Of a stretch of DNA of 21,330 nucleotides, positions 15,384 through 21,330 are shown piece by piece. The notes under the pieces are model-generated. The model did not search any database and had not been told where the DNA came from. It saw only the letters and a list, made by a program, of their open reading frames with translations. The position numbers were made by a program, and so were the translations under genes. Every line of letters begins with the position of its first letter. The first letter of the stretch is position 1. Source of the DNA: Clostridia bacterium (lineage in GTDB: Bacteria > Bacillota > Clostridia > Oscillospirales > CAG-382); the NCBI GenBank assembly GCA_900754535.1, contig CAAEDF010000058.1, positions 1 to 21,330 on the forward strand, given 5' to 3'.

Positions 15384-16046
15384 ATGAACAAGCTTGAAGA
15401 AATGGGAAGTTTTTTTGATTCACGGCTGGAGGAATACGACCGTCATCAGCTGACCGAAATAGAGGGAGCAGGAGAATTTTACCGTTTTACGGCCGAATGC
15501 CTGCCCGCGCACCCCGGCGCGCGCATACTCGACCTGGGCTGCGGCACCGGACTGGAGCTTGAGGAATATTTCCGCATCAATCCGTCGGCGAAGGTGACGG
15601 GGATAGATCTTGCGCCGGGGATGCTCAAAAGGCTTGAAAGCAAATTCCCCGGACGTGAGCTTACGCTCATACTCGGCTCGTATTTTGACGTGCCCTTCGG
15701 GAAATGCGAATTCGACGCCGCAGTTTCGGTGGAATCGCTGCACCATTTTACAAAGGAAGAAAAGGTGCCGCTTTATTCAAAAACATATTCCGCGCTGCGG
15801 CCCGGCGGTAAGTTCGTGCTTACGGATTATTTTTCGGATTCCGACGAGCGGGAGCGGCGGCTGCGCAGTGAATTTCTTTTTCTTAAAGAAAAACAGGGGA
15901 TAAAAGACGACGGATTTTACCATTTCGACACCCCGCTGACCGCAGAACACGAGATCGAGGCGCTCAGGGAGGGCGGATTTGACACCGTTGACATTATCCG
16001 CAGCTGGGGCGCAACGCATACTCTCGTATGCGGAAAGCGGGAATAA
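15384..16046 (+). CDS. Class I SAM-dependent methyltransferase
   Basis: The 220-residue protein has motif I ARILDLGCGTGLELEEYF (46-63), the acidic residue of motif II in KVTGIDLAPGML, CEFDAAVSVESLHHFTKEEK as the central block, and a post-motif YSALRPGGKFVLTDYF. A C-terminal strand region (GATHTLVCGKRE) ends the fold. The size fits small-molecule methyltransferases, and the substrate is unknown. AAAAAGGAGA precedes the ATG at a good distance. It is divergent from cysK across 176 bases and is followed by a strong terminator, so it is a single-gene unit. It is not obviously a paralogue of the methyltransferase at 4455-5240 beyond sharing the fold. Confidence 0.88.
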   Translation: MNKLEEMGSFFDSRLEEYDRHQLTEIEGAGEFYRFTAECLPAHPGARILDLGCGTGLELEEYFRINPSAKVTGIDLAPGMLKRLESKFPGRELTLILGSYFDVPFGKCEFDAAVSVESLHHFTKEEKVPLYSKTYSALRPGGKFVLTDYFSDSDERERRLRSEFLFLKEKQGIKDDGFYHFDTPLTAEHEIEALREGGFDTVDIIRSWGATHTLVCGKRE

Positions 16047-16155
16047 AAAGACGCGTATCCGGGGCAAAGGCCGCCGTCAGGAAGCGGCAGCCGCGCCGCT
16101 GATTCCCGAAGAGACGGCCGTACGCGAACAGCCGCTTAAAACAAACAGGCATCCG

Positions 16156-16191
16156 AAAGCCCCTCTGCCGTAAAACGTGCAGAGGGGCTTT
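16156..16191 (+). terminator. Rho-independent terminator after the methyltransferase
   Basis: A perfect 13-bp stem (AAAGCCCCTCTGC with GCAGAGGGGCTTT), a 10-base loop, then TATCTTTTC. It lies between convergent genes and may also stop the DUF4097 operon coming from the right. Confidence 0.85.
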
Positions 16192-16236
16192 TATCTTTTC
16201 TCGTTCTCGTGCGAAGAAAGCGAACCCGCACGGTAT

Positions 16237-17199
16237 CTATTGATTTTTTATGTCAAAATCTATGTCGCCGCTTGTCGTGATTATCTTGCATTTCCCGCCG
16301 GACAGCGTTTCGGGGACGTTCACGCGACCGCTTGACGTTTCGGTGATGAACACCTTTTCCGAAAGCAGCGTTCCGGACGCGTCGCCGCTGACCGTTTTTA
16401 TAAGCAAAGACTTTGCATCACAGCCGAAAAGCTTCACGTCGCCGCTCGTGCTTACGGCACTCAGATCGCCGTCAACGACAGTATCAGACATGGAAATATC
16501 TCCGCTCGTGATCGACACGCCGAGGCTTCCGAAGCCCGACGCCGATATTTCTATTTCGCCGCTTAACGCGGAGGCGATAAGTTCCGAAGCGCGCGCCGAA
16601 TCGACATGCAGATCCCCGCTGACCGTGCCAAGATTCATTTTATCAGCCTCCGTGCCCCTGACGGTGAGCGAGCCGCTTGACGTTTCCGCCTCCAGCAGCC
16701 CTTTTGTATCCGCTTCAAAGCGCACGTCGCCGCTGAGGGCCGAGACCCCGGCGCTTCCGAACGTAAAGCCGTCGGGCACGGTTATTTTGCCGCTCTTTGA
16801 AGACAGTATCAGCGATTCGTATACATTTTCGGGCAAATAAACGGTAATATCAGTTTCCGGAGACAAAAAGCCGATCATATCGTACCATTCGCGCGTGTCC
16901 TTTTGCTCTATCACCAGCGCGCCGCCGCTCACCGAAACGGTGTGAAACAGCTTTTCGCTTTCCCGGCACCGCACCCTGCATATGCCGTCCTCCGAAGGCA
17001 TAAGCAGTATGTCGCTTTCGGCGGTATATACTTCTATCCGGTCAAAACCGTCGCCCGGTTCATAAACCTTGACTGTCCCGTGTGCCAAAAGATTGTCAAA
17101 TTTAAAATCGAAAAACGCCGGCGCCGCAAAACAGACAGCCGTACCGGCTACGATAAGGCAGACCGCCGTGATAAGGATTATTTTTGTCGACCGTTTCAT
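16237..17199 (-). CDS. DUF4097-family membrane-anchored beta-helix protein
   Basis: A 320-residue protein starting at ATG 17199, preceded by GGAAGGGAGAG. A single membrane helix lies at about 7-26 (IILITAVCLIVAGTAVCF). The rest, predicted outside the membrane, is a run of short beta rungs each marked by a [ST]xSG[DES] turn: SALSGDVRF, TSSGSL, TVSGDL, ALSGEI, ITSGDI, STSGDV, TVSGDA, TSSGRV, TTSGDIDF, spaced about 20 residues. This is the DUF4097 (putative adhesin) pattern. Function is not established; members commonly sit with DUF1700 and PadR genes in envelope-stress-type operons. The TAATG overlap with the DUF1700 stop shows coupling. The upstream extension of the frame overlaps DUF1700 and was excluded. 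Confidence 0.9.
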   Translation of the reverse strand: MKRSTKIILITAVCLIVAGTAVCFAAPAFFDFKFDNLLAHGTVKVYEPGDGFDRIEVYTAESDILLMPSEDGICRVRCRESEKLFHTVSVSGGALVIEQKDTREWYDMIGFLSPETDITVYLPENVYESLILSSKSGKITVPDGFTFGSAGVSALSGDVRFEADTKGLLEAETSSGSLTVRGTEADKMNLGTVSGDLHVDSARASELIASALSGEIEISASGFGSLGVSITSGDISMSDTVVDGDLSAVSTSGDVKLFGCDAKSLLIKTVSGDASGTLLSEKVFITETSSGRVNVPETLSGGKCKIITTSGDIDFDIKNQ

Positions 17200-17798
17200 T
17201 ATGCTCTCTCCCTTCCGGCAAAGCGTGATTTTACAAACAGCAGCGCGCGTCTGCTCAGCCCGAACAGCCCTTTGCTTATCCGGTTGAAGCAGGGCAGCAG
17301 AAGCAGGGAAATTCCGGCACACATCAGAGCCGCGCCCAGGATAAAGACCGCATTGCCCGCATTGCCGTCTGCGGCAAGCACCGCACACGCGAATACACCC
17401 GCCGCCGCGCATACCGCAAAGGACAGGTCAATGACATACAGGCTGGCGATGACCGCCCATATCACAGCGTAAACCGACAGAACAACCGCGCCGGCGGTCA
17501 CCAGCAGCGGCCCCCACAGCGGAAAACCCAGTATCAGCAGCACAATCTCCCATGCTCTCAGCGCGCGGCGCGGCCGCAGCGAGGAACCGACAATTCTGGG
17601 AAGAGGAGTGTCGGCAAGTATCTGAGAAACTATTCCGTCAATATCGCCCAGCGATGCCACCGCCTCCTCCTCCGACGTCCCGTCTTCCATACGGTCGTCT
17701 ATCATTTCGGAGTAATAGTCAACGGTTTTGTCGATATCGCTCTGCGGCAGGCAGGACAATTTTTTTTGAAGTATTTCAAGAAAAGCGATTTTATCCAT
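17199..17798 (-). CDS. DUF1700-family membrane protein
   Basis: A 199-residue protein. The N-terminal cytosolic part (1-65) holds the DUF1700 signature: KIAFLEILQKKLSCLP, DKTVDYYSEMIDDRMEDG and SEEEAVASLGDID. Several hydrophobic helices follow between about 83 and 170. The C-terminus is basic (FVKSRFAGRERA). The family is widespread in Bacillota next to PadR regulators, and its biochemical role is unknown. The first 8 bases of the gene overlap the end of padR (ATGGATAA), and its stop overlaps the ATG of the DUF4097 gene, so the three genes form one tightly packed unit. Confidence 0.9.
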   Translation of the reverse strand: MDKIAFLEILQKKLSCLPQSDIDKTVDYYSEMIDDRMEDGTSEEEAVASLGDIDGIVSQILADTPLPRIVGSSLRPRRALRAWEIVLLILGFPLWGPLLVTAGAVVLSVYAVIWAVIASLYVIDLSFAVCAAAGVFACAVLAADGNAGNAVFILGAALMCAGISLLLLPCFNRISKGLFGLSRRALLFVKSRFAGRERA

Positions 17799-18111
17799 TT
17801 CCCTCTTCCCCTCTCGTCACAAAATTATATACCAGCAGGATCTCATCCCACTCTTTTCTGAAATCGTTTATACGCTCGATCCCCAGAGGTGTTATGTGAT
17901 AATACTTTCGCAGCCTGCCGTTATATTCCGCCGTCCGCACCGTGAGAAGCCTTGACGTTTCAAGCCGGCGAAGTATAGGATAAAGCGTGGATTCGGATAT
18001 CTCAACATAAGGCTTTATATCCTTGATTATCCGATATCCGTACGATTCCCCGTCCTTTATGGCCGCAAGCACGCATATTTCCAAAAGTCCGCGCTTCAGC
18101 TGGATATCCAT
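17791..18111 (-). CDS. PadR-family transcriptional regulator
   Basis: A 106-residue winged-helix protein. MDIQLKRGLLEICVLAAIKD and SYGYRIIKDI form the first helices. STLYPILRRLE is the PadR recognition helix. LRKYYHITPLGIERINDFRKEW is the wing and dimerisation helix. The start is taken as ATG 18111, 6 bases after AGGAGG. The ATG immediately before it (18114) would be too close. Upstream frame codons lie inside the promoter. The inverted repeat in its own promoter suggests autorepression, with the inducer unknown. It heads the operon with DUF1700 and DUF4097, and the most likely role is to control that pair in response to a membrane or envelope signal. Confidence 0.93.
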   Translation of the reverse strand: MDIQLKRGLLEICVLAAIKDGESYGYRIIKDIKPYVEISESTLYPILRRLETSRLLTVRTAEYNGRLRKYYHITPLGIERINDFRKEWDEILLVYNFVTRGEEGNG

Positions 18112-18131
18112 CATATACCTCCTTTCGCACA

Positions 18132-18152
18132 ATACTATATCACGCATAGTAT
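18132..18152 (-). promoter_or_regulatory. Inverted-repeat operator, probably for PadR
   Basis: A perfect dyad ATACTAT-N7-ATAGTAT (18132-18138 and 18146-18152) covers the -10 box and most of the spacer of the padR promoter. PadR proteins bind such 7-base arms and block polymerase, so autoregulation is the simplest reading. Confidence 0.7.
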
Positions 18153-18162
18153 ATTTTGTCAA
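18134..18162 (-). promoter_or_regulatory. Sigma-A promoter for the padR operon
   Basis: On the minus strand a perfect TTGACA (18162-18157), a 17-base spacer and TATAGT (18139-18134), about 23 bases before the padR start. It is overlapped by the operator at 18132-18152. Confidence 0.8.
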
Positions 18163-18416
18163 CGGTTTTCTTCAAAAAACATTTTCTTTCTCTCCGTCCG
18201 GTTCCGCAGCTGCCGGAAGCGGCTCCGGAGAGTTTTGCGGTGCGAATCCCTTTCCGTGCGGCGGCTGCATTTGAAGGCGTTTTCCGGCTTTGCAGCCGGA
18301 GAGACCCGCACGGACGTTTTCCGGCGTGCCGCCTGCACCGTCTCATTTCGGTATGAGGCATTATCGCCGCGGATGCTTTTCCCGCCTGATTTCGGAATGC
18401 GTACGGCCTGTTTTCC
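18163..18416. other. G+C-rich intergenic stretch without a recognised gene
   Basis: Part of the 425-base gap between padR and the chloramphenicol acetyltransferase gene. It contains short G+C-rich self-complementary pieces, for example CCGGCT-TTGC-AGCCGG near 18285-18300, and repeated TTTTCCGG words. Short open frames here show no start signal, ribosome site or protein-like composition. It marks the change from G+C-rich to G+C-poorer sequence. Confidence 0.4.
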
Positions 18417-18445
18417 TTGACAGATATCAGGCCGTAATCTATAAT
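18417..18445 (+). promoter_or_regulatory. Consensus sigma-A promoter for the chloramphenicol acetyltransferase gene
   Basis: TTGACA (18417-18422), a 17-base spacer and TATAAT (18440-18445) match consensus exactly. The RNA start should be near 18452, with a leader of about 85 bases. No clear leader peptide or attenuator was recognised. Confidence 0.85.
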
Positions 18446-18536
18446 AGCCGTATAACGATTAAAAGCCGGAAAAAACGGATACAGCCGCATGTTTCTCAAA
18501 GCTCCGAAGCAGACGGCTCCGGCCGGGGAGGATATC

Positions 18537-19160
18537 ATGTCGTTTCATTTAATCAATTTGCAGACCTGGGAGCGCAAAGAATACTACGAGCATTTTATCA
18601 ATGAGGTCGTATGCACTTATTCCGCCACGGTCAACCTTGACATAACCGCTCTTAAAGACAGCCGTCTTTATCCGGCGATGATCTGGCTGCTGACCAAAAC
18701 GGTAAACCAAATGCCTCAATTCCGTACCGCTCTGACAGATCAGGGCGTGGGAATATACGACGAGATGCACCCCGCCTATACCGTTTTCAATAAGGAAAGC
18801 AAAAATTTTTCGGGGATATGGACCCGGTTTGACCCCGATTACAATGTTTTTCTCAATTCATATGAAGCAGATAATGAAAAATACTCGTCGTGCGCCGGCT
18901 ATGCTCCTAAACCCGGCAGACCTTCCAATTCCTTTGACATCTCGATGATCCCATGGTTTACCTTTACTGCCTTTAATATCAACGTCTTTGATAACGGGAG
19001 ATATCTTCTTCCGATTTTTACTTTGGGAAAATATTTTGACGAAAGCGGAAAGAGAATGCTTCCTGTTGCGATTCAGGTTCATCATGCCGTATGCGACGGG
19101 TATCATGTAGGAGAATTTCTGAAAATTCTGCAGGAACTGATTTATCTCTTTCAAGCATAA
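18537..19160 (+). CDS. cat: Type A chloramphenicol O-acetyltransferase
   Basis: The 207-residue protein has the usual CAT length and motifs: NLQTWERKEYYEHFINEV at the N-terminus, CTYSATVNLDIT, LYPAMIWLL, FRTALTDQGVGIYDEMHPAYTVF, SMIPWFTFTAFNIN, and the catalytic IQVHHAVCDGYHV with His183 and the structural Asp187. It transfers acetyl from acetyl-CoA to chloramphenicol, giving resistance. The closest remembered pattern is the clostridial catP group, but there are enough differences (for example TAFNIN) that it is a divergent member. GGGGAGGATATC places a strong ribosome site before ATG 18537, although the frame is open from 18489. The coding sequence is clearly poorer in G+C than the genes to its left, suggesting acquisition. 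Whether it acts on chloramphenicol or another acceptor needs an assay. Confidence 0.92.
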   Translation: MSFHLINLQTWERKEYYEHFINEVVCTYSATVNLDITALKDSRLYPAMIWLLTKTVNQMPQFRTALTDQGVGIYDEMHPAYTVFNKESKNFSGIWTRFDPDYNVFLNSYEADNEKYSSCAGYAPKPGRPSNSFDISMIPWFTFTAFNINVFDNGRYLLPIFTLGKYFDESGKRMLPVAIQVHHAVCDGYHVGEFLKILQELIYLFQA

Positions 19161-19198
19161 ATCCGGATAAAGACGCAAAAACGCCCTTATCCGGATTT
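19159..19198 (+). terminator. Terminator after the cat gene
   Basis: A perfect 12-bp stem (AAATCCGGATAA with TTATCCGGATTT) with a 16-base loop, then ACCCTGTTGCTTTTCTTTTTT. The left arm includes the last two bases of the cat stop codon. Confidence 0.75.
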
Positions 19199-19252
19199 AC
19201 CCTGTTGCTTTTCTTTTTTATTTCGACTTATCCTATATATATCGAAGGCAGG

Positions 19253-20659
19253 CTACATGGTTTTATAAAGACCCGCTATCAGGTCAACGCATTCATTTAT
19301 GCCTATTCTGCCGCTGTCCAGCCACAGCTCATAATTATCGGCCATTCCCCAGCTGACACCGGTATAAAGCTCATAATATGCCCGCCTTTTTTTGTCCTTG
19401 TCATGTAATCTCTGAACCGGTGATTCCTCACGCTGTCCGTAAACGGAAACTATCCGCTCGGCACGCTGCTCGTCGGATGCATGTATAAATACCGTCAGGC
19501 AATCGGCGACATCTTTCAGTATATAATCGGCGCAGCGTCCCACAATGACACACGGCTCGCTTTCAGCCAGATCGGTAATCACCTTTTTCTGTGCAAGCCA
19601 CATTTTATCCGCTGCGGATTGACCGTCGCGGTCCCTTCCCGCCATTGCGTTTTCGTAAAGGCTGTCAGATGCCGCATATTCGCCGTATTTTTCCACATAC
19701 TCTTTGGCAAGCCCGCTTTCCGTAGCTATTTTTTCGATCAGTTCGCTGTCATAGCATTTTATACCGAGCCTTGCGGCAACTTCTTTGCCTATTGTCCTCC
19801 CTCCGCTTCCGAATTCCCTGCTTATCGTAATGATCCGGTTTGAGGTGGATTGCACGGCAGGCGCTTCAACCCGTTCCGCGGATCTCTCGGCAAGCGATTT
19901 TCTGAAAGCCCCGAAGAGGAGCATTGCGATTAAAAGCGCTGCCGTATCGGTTATCGCCTGCACCCACATAAGGCCGTCTGCGCCTGCGGCGGCATCGAGG
20001 ACGAAGCACAGCAGAGGAAATATGACGCAAAAACGGAGAACCGCCGCAAGCAGTGAGGTTTTCCACTTTCCCACCGCCTGAAATATCGAATCATACATTG
20101 CCACCAGGCACATCCCTATAGTACACCAGGACCACCGTCTGATGAATACCCCTCCGACGGCTATCGTCTGCTCGTCGTCTATAAACAGCCTTACAATCGT
20201 ATCGGGGATAACCTGAACGAGCGCAAGGAACAGTATCGAAAAGATCCACAGGATGATAAACGATAATCTGGTAACATCATGTACGCGTTGATGATCCTTG
20301 GCGCCATAGCTGTATCCGATCAGAGGCATGACGCCCTGTGCAATGCCGATGCTGATATGCAGTGCCACGGTACCGCATTTAGCCGTCACTCCGTATGCTG
20401 CCGCAAGTATGTTTCCGTTTTCATGTCTTAATAAAAGTCCCGTCAAAAGAGATATGGAGAAAGAAACAAGCATGACCGAAATTGCAGCCGGAAACCCTAC
20501 CGACAGGGTCCCGAGCGACACTTTTTTCTTAAGCGTAAAATGCGCGGGCGCAATGGTCAGACATGTGCCGTTTTTCATCTTCAGAAGCACAACGAGGAAA
20601 AAGATAAGAGAAACAGTATTTGAAAGCGCCGTTGCAACCGCTGCGCCGGCAACGTCCAT
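19253..20659 (-). CDS. 5'-truncated MATE transporter fused to a cytidylate-kinase-like domain
   Basis: The open frame gives 468 residues. It begins abruptly with MDVAGAAVATALSN, which in MATE efflux proteins lies around residue 190, so about the first half of the transporter is missing. The remaining second half has membrane segments to about residue 250, with PLIGYSYGAKD and VAMYDSIFQAVGK. After a linker, residues about 275-468 form a cytidylate-kinase-like domain: IITISREFGSGGRTIGK (P-loop 283-292), KCYDSELIEKIA, CVIVGRCADYIL and FIHASDEQRAERI. A stop codon precedes the first ATG directly and no ribosome site is present. Only about 100 bases separate it from an upstream terminator, so it is probably a decayed gene. 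The kinase part could still be made from an internal start. G+C is lower than in the left part of the window. Confidence 0.78.
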   Translation of the reverse strand: MDVAGAAVATALSNTVSLIFFLVVLLKMKNGTCLTIAPAHFTLKKKVSLGTLSVGFPAAISVMLVSFSISLLTGLLLRHENGNILAAAYGVTAKCGTVALHISIGIAQGVMPLIGYSYGAKDHQRVHDVTRLSFIILWIFSILFLALVQVIPDTIVRLFIDDEQTIAVGGVFIRRWSWCTIGMCLVAMYDSIFQAVGKWKTSLLAAVLRFCVIFPLLCFVLDAAAGADGLMWVQAITDTAALLIAMLLFGAFRKSLAERSAERVEAPAVQSTSNRIITISREFGSGGRTIGKEVAARLGIKCYDSELIEKIATESGLAKEYVEKYGEYAASDSLYENAMAGRDRDGQSAADKMWLAQKKVITDLAESEPCVIVGRCADYILKDVADCLTVFIHASDEQRAERIVSVYGQREESPVQRLHDKDKKRRAYYELYTGVSWGMADNYELWLDSGRIGINECVDLIAGLYKTM

Positions 20660-20680
20660 TTACGGCGGCAATATTCGCTT

Positions 20681-20707
20681 GTCGATATAGCAAACATGGA
20701 TATCGAC
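20681..20707. repeat. 8-base inverted repeat beside the MATE truncation point
   Basis: GTCGATAT (20681-20688) and ATATCGAC (20700-20707) form perfect arms around an 11-base spacer, 22 bases upstream of the truncated MATE frame. It may be a recombination scar, part of a lost element's end, or a regulator site. Confidence 0.5.
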
Positions 20708-20759
20708 CGGCCTTATCGGGAATACAGATCATTTGTATCTCAGGCGTGATTTTGACGGC

Positions 20760-20803
20760 AAAAAGAGCCGCCGGATTTTTGACGGATCCGACAGCTCTTT
20801 TTT
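20760..20803 (-). terminator. Terminator of the thioredoxin-like gene
   Basis: A two-part stem: AAAAAGAGC pairs with GCTCTTTTT, and inside it CGGAT pairs with ATCCG. On the minus strand it ends in TTTTT; on the plus strand it also ends in T residues, so it is potentially two-way. It lies 54 bases past the stop at 20858. Confidence 0.8.
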
Positions 20804-20857
20804 ATAAAGTGTTTTAATAAACATTGCAAAAACGTCCGCAAAAGGACATTTCCCCGT

Positions 20858-21229
20858 CTAAAATCCCTTTTTTTGAAGCAAAGCGACCACCTCGGCAGAC
20901 CTTAACACTTTGCCCGCGGATACAACCTTTTCATTTACAACAATGGCCGGCATACTCATAACCCCATATTCGGCCACCTTGTGAATATCGGCAATATACT
21001 CTGCCTTTGCGGAAAGTCCCATGTCTTCTGCCGCTTTTTTCACATTCTCATACTGTTCGCGGCAGGATCTGCAGCCTGCTCCCAACACCTTGATACGGCA
21101 AATTCCGTTCTCTGCTTCGGCACGGCGGTCCGTTGCGGTTTCCTCTTCCGCACATGCGGAGCAGTGACACCCGCAAGCGCAAGCAGGTGTTTTCTTTTCT
21201 TTTTGCTTTCCGAAATTAAATAATGCCAT
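20858..21229 (-). CDS. Small thioredoxin-like redox protein with a Cys-rich N-terminal tail
   Basis: A 123-residue protein. Residues about 43-123 form a short thioredoxin fold of the redox-active-disulfide-protein type (thioredoxin_3): CRIKVLGAGCRSCREQYENV with Cys53-x-x-Cys56, and MSMPAIVVNEKVVSAGKV with the cis-proline Pro94. Residues 1-42 are an added tail, KKTPACACGCHCSACAEEE, with five cysteines (17, 19, 21, 23, 26) and His22, a likely metal-binding patch. In other Bacillota, proteins of this kind often sit with an ArsR regulator and a COG0701 permease and are linked with arsenic or metal handling; such partners would be to the right of the window. AGGAGG lies 8 bases before ATG 21229. 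Its G+C content fits the neighbouring acquired-looking genes. Confidence 0.88.
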   Translation of the reverse strand: MALFNFGKQKEKKTPACACGCHCSACAEEETATDRRAEAENGICRIKVLGAGCRSCREQYENVKKAAEDMGLSAKAEYIADIHKVAEYGVMSMPAIVVNEKVVSAGKVLRSAEVVALLQKKGF

Positions 21230-21330
21230 AGTGATAACCTCCTGAAATTAAGGCAACACCGCATAATAGCGGATGAAGATCGCTGTTAGTCAGTTGCCGA
21301 GCAGAAAAGCCATTCGACTTCCGCATATCC
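21230..21330. other. Right-edge upstream region of the thioredoxin-like gene
   Basis: Read on the minus strand, the outer 45 bases are open and end in TAA at 21286, a frame that could be the last 14 codons of a gene off the window. CCGC-ATAATA-GCGG (21270-21283) is a small dyad that overlaps a possible TATTAT -10 box; no good -35 box was seen. Confidence 0.3.

Noticed and set aside
21286..21330. Minus-strand end of a possible gene entering from the right edge
   Set aside because: Only 14 codons are visible and no family can be recognised, so it is noted under the edge region rather than called as a gene.
1..21330. CRISPR arrays, tRNA or rRNA genes, insertion sequences, defence-system genes
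   Set aside because: No regularly spaced direct repeats, no tRNA-like cloverleaf or rRNA sequence, and no transposase, integrase or known defence protein was recognised on either strand.

Overview
The window looks like chromosomal DNA from a Gram-positive, probably gut-dwelling member of the Clostridia (Bacillota) with a G+C-rich genome. The signs are RNase Y, YmdB, a PadR/DUF1700/DUF4097 operon, an LPXTG-like wall-anchored surface protein, a lipoprotein-type solute-binding protein, strong AGGAGG ribosome sites and near-consensus sigma-A promoters with 17-base spacers. Genus-level placement is not possible by eye. No rRNA, tRNA, CRISPR array or complete insertion sequence was seen.

Left part (1-7100, all minus strand). 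From upstream to downstream: rny (RNase Y), a SAM methyltransferase, a fused pyrophosphatase-like/NUDIX protein, ymdB, yajC, an M29 aminopeptidase, and the N-terminal part of a solute-binding lipoprotein that runs off the left edge. A promoter lies upstream of rny, a weak terminator or attenuator follows rny, and a second promoter precedes yajC. The theme is RNA turnover, nucleotide clean-up and signalling.

Centre (7100-10600, plus strand). A promoter divergent from rny drives an operon with ATGA overlaps: cysteine desulfurase, thiI, and a CinA C-terminal (NMN deamidase-like) domain fused to a GNAT acetyltransferase. The desulfurase and ThiI form a sulfur relay for 4-thiouridine in tRNA and/or the thiamin thiazole.

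Middle right (10600-18200). Mostly single genes with their own promoters and terminators: a beta-helix surface protein with a VPSTG anchor (minus), a GNAT acetyltransferase with a TTG start (minus), tspO whose natural start position reads ATA instead of ATG (plus), cysK (minus), a SAM methyltransferase (plus), and the padR-DUF1700-DUF4097 operon (minus). The padR promoter contains a clear inverted-repeat operator.

Right end (18400-21330). This stretch is visibly lower in G+C: sampled 60-base lines give roughly 38-47 percent, against about 62 percent in thiI. It carries a type-A chloramphenicol acetyltransferase behind a perfect TTGACA-17-TATAAT promoter, a 5'-truncated MATE transporter fused to a cytidylate-kinase-like domain with an 8-base inverted repeat next to the truncation point, and a small thioredoxin-like protein with a Cys-rich N-terminal tail. 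It reads as an acquired or rearranged segment.

No wholly new multi-gene system could be proven. The best leads are the three domain fusions, the ATA start of tspO and the broken MATE-kinase locus.
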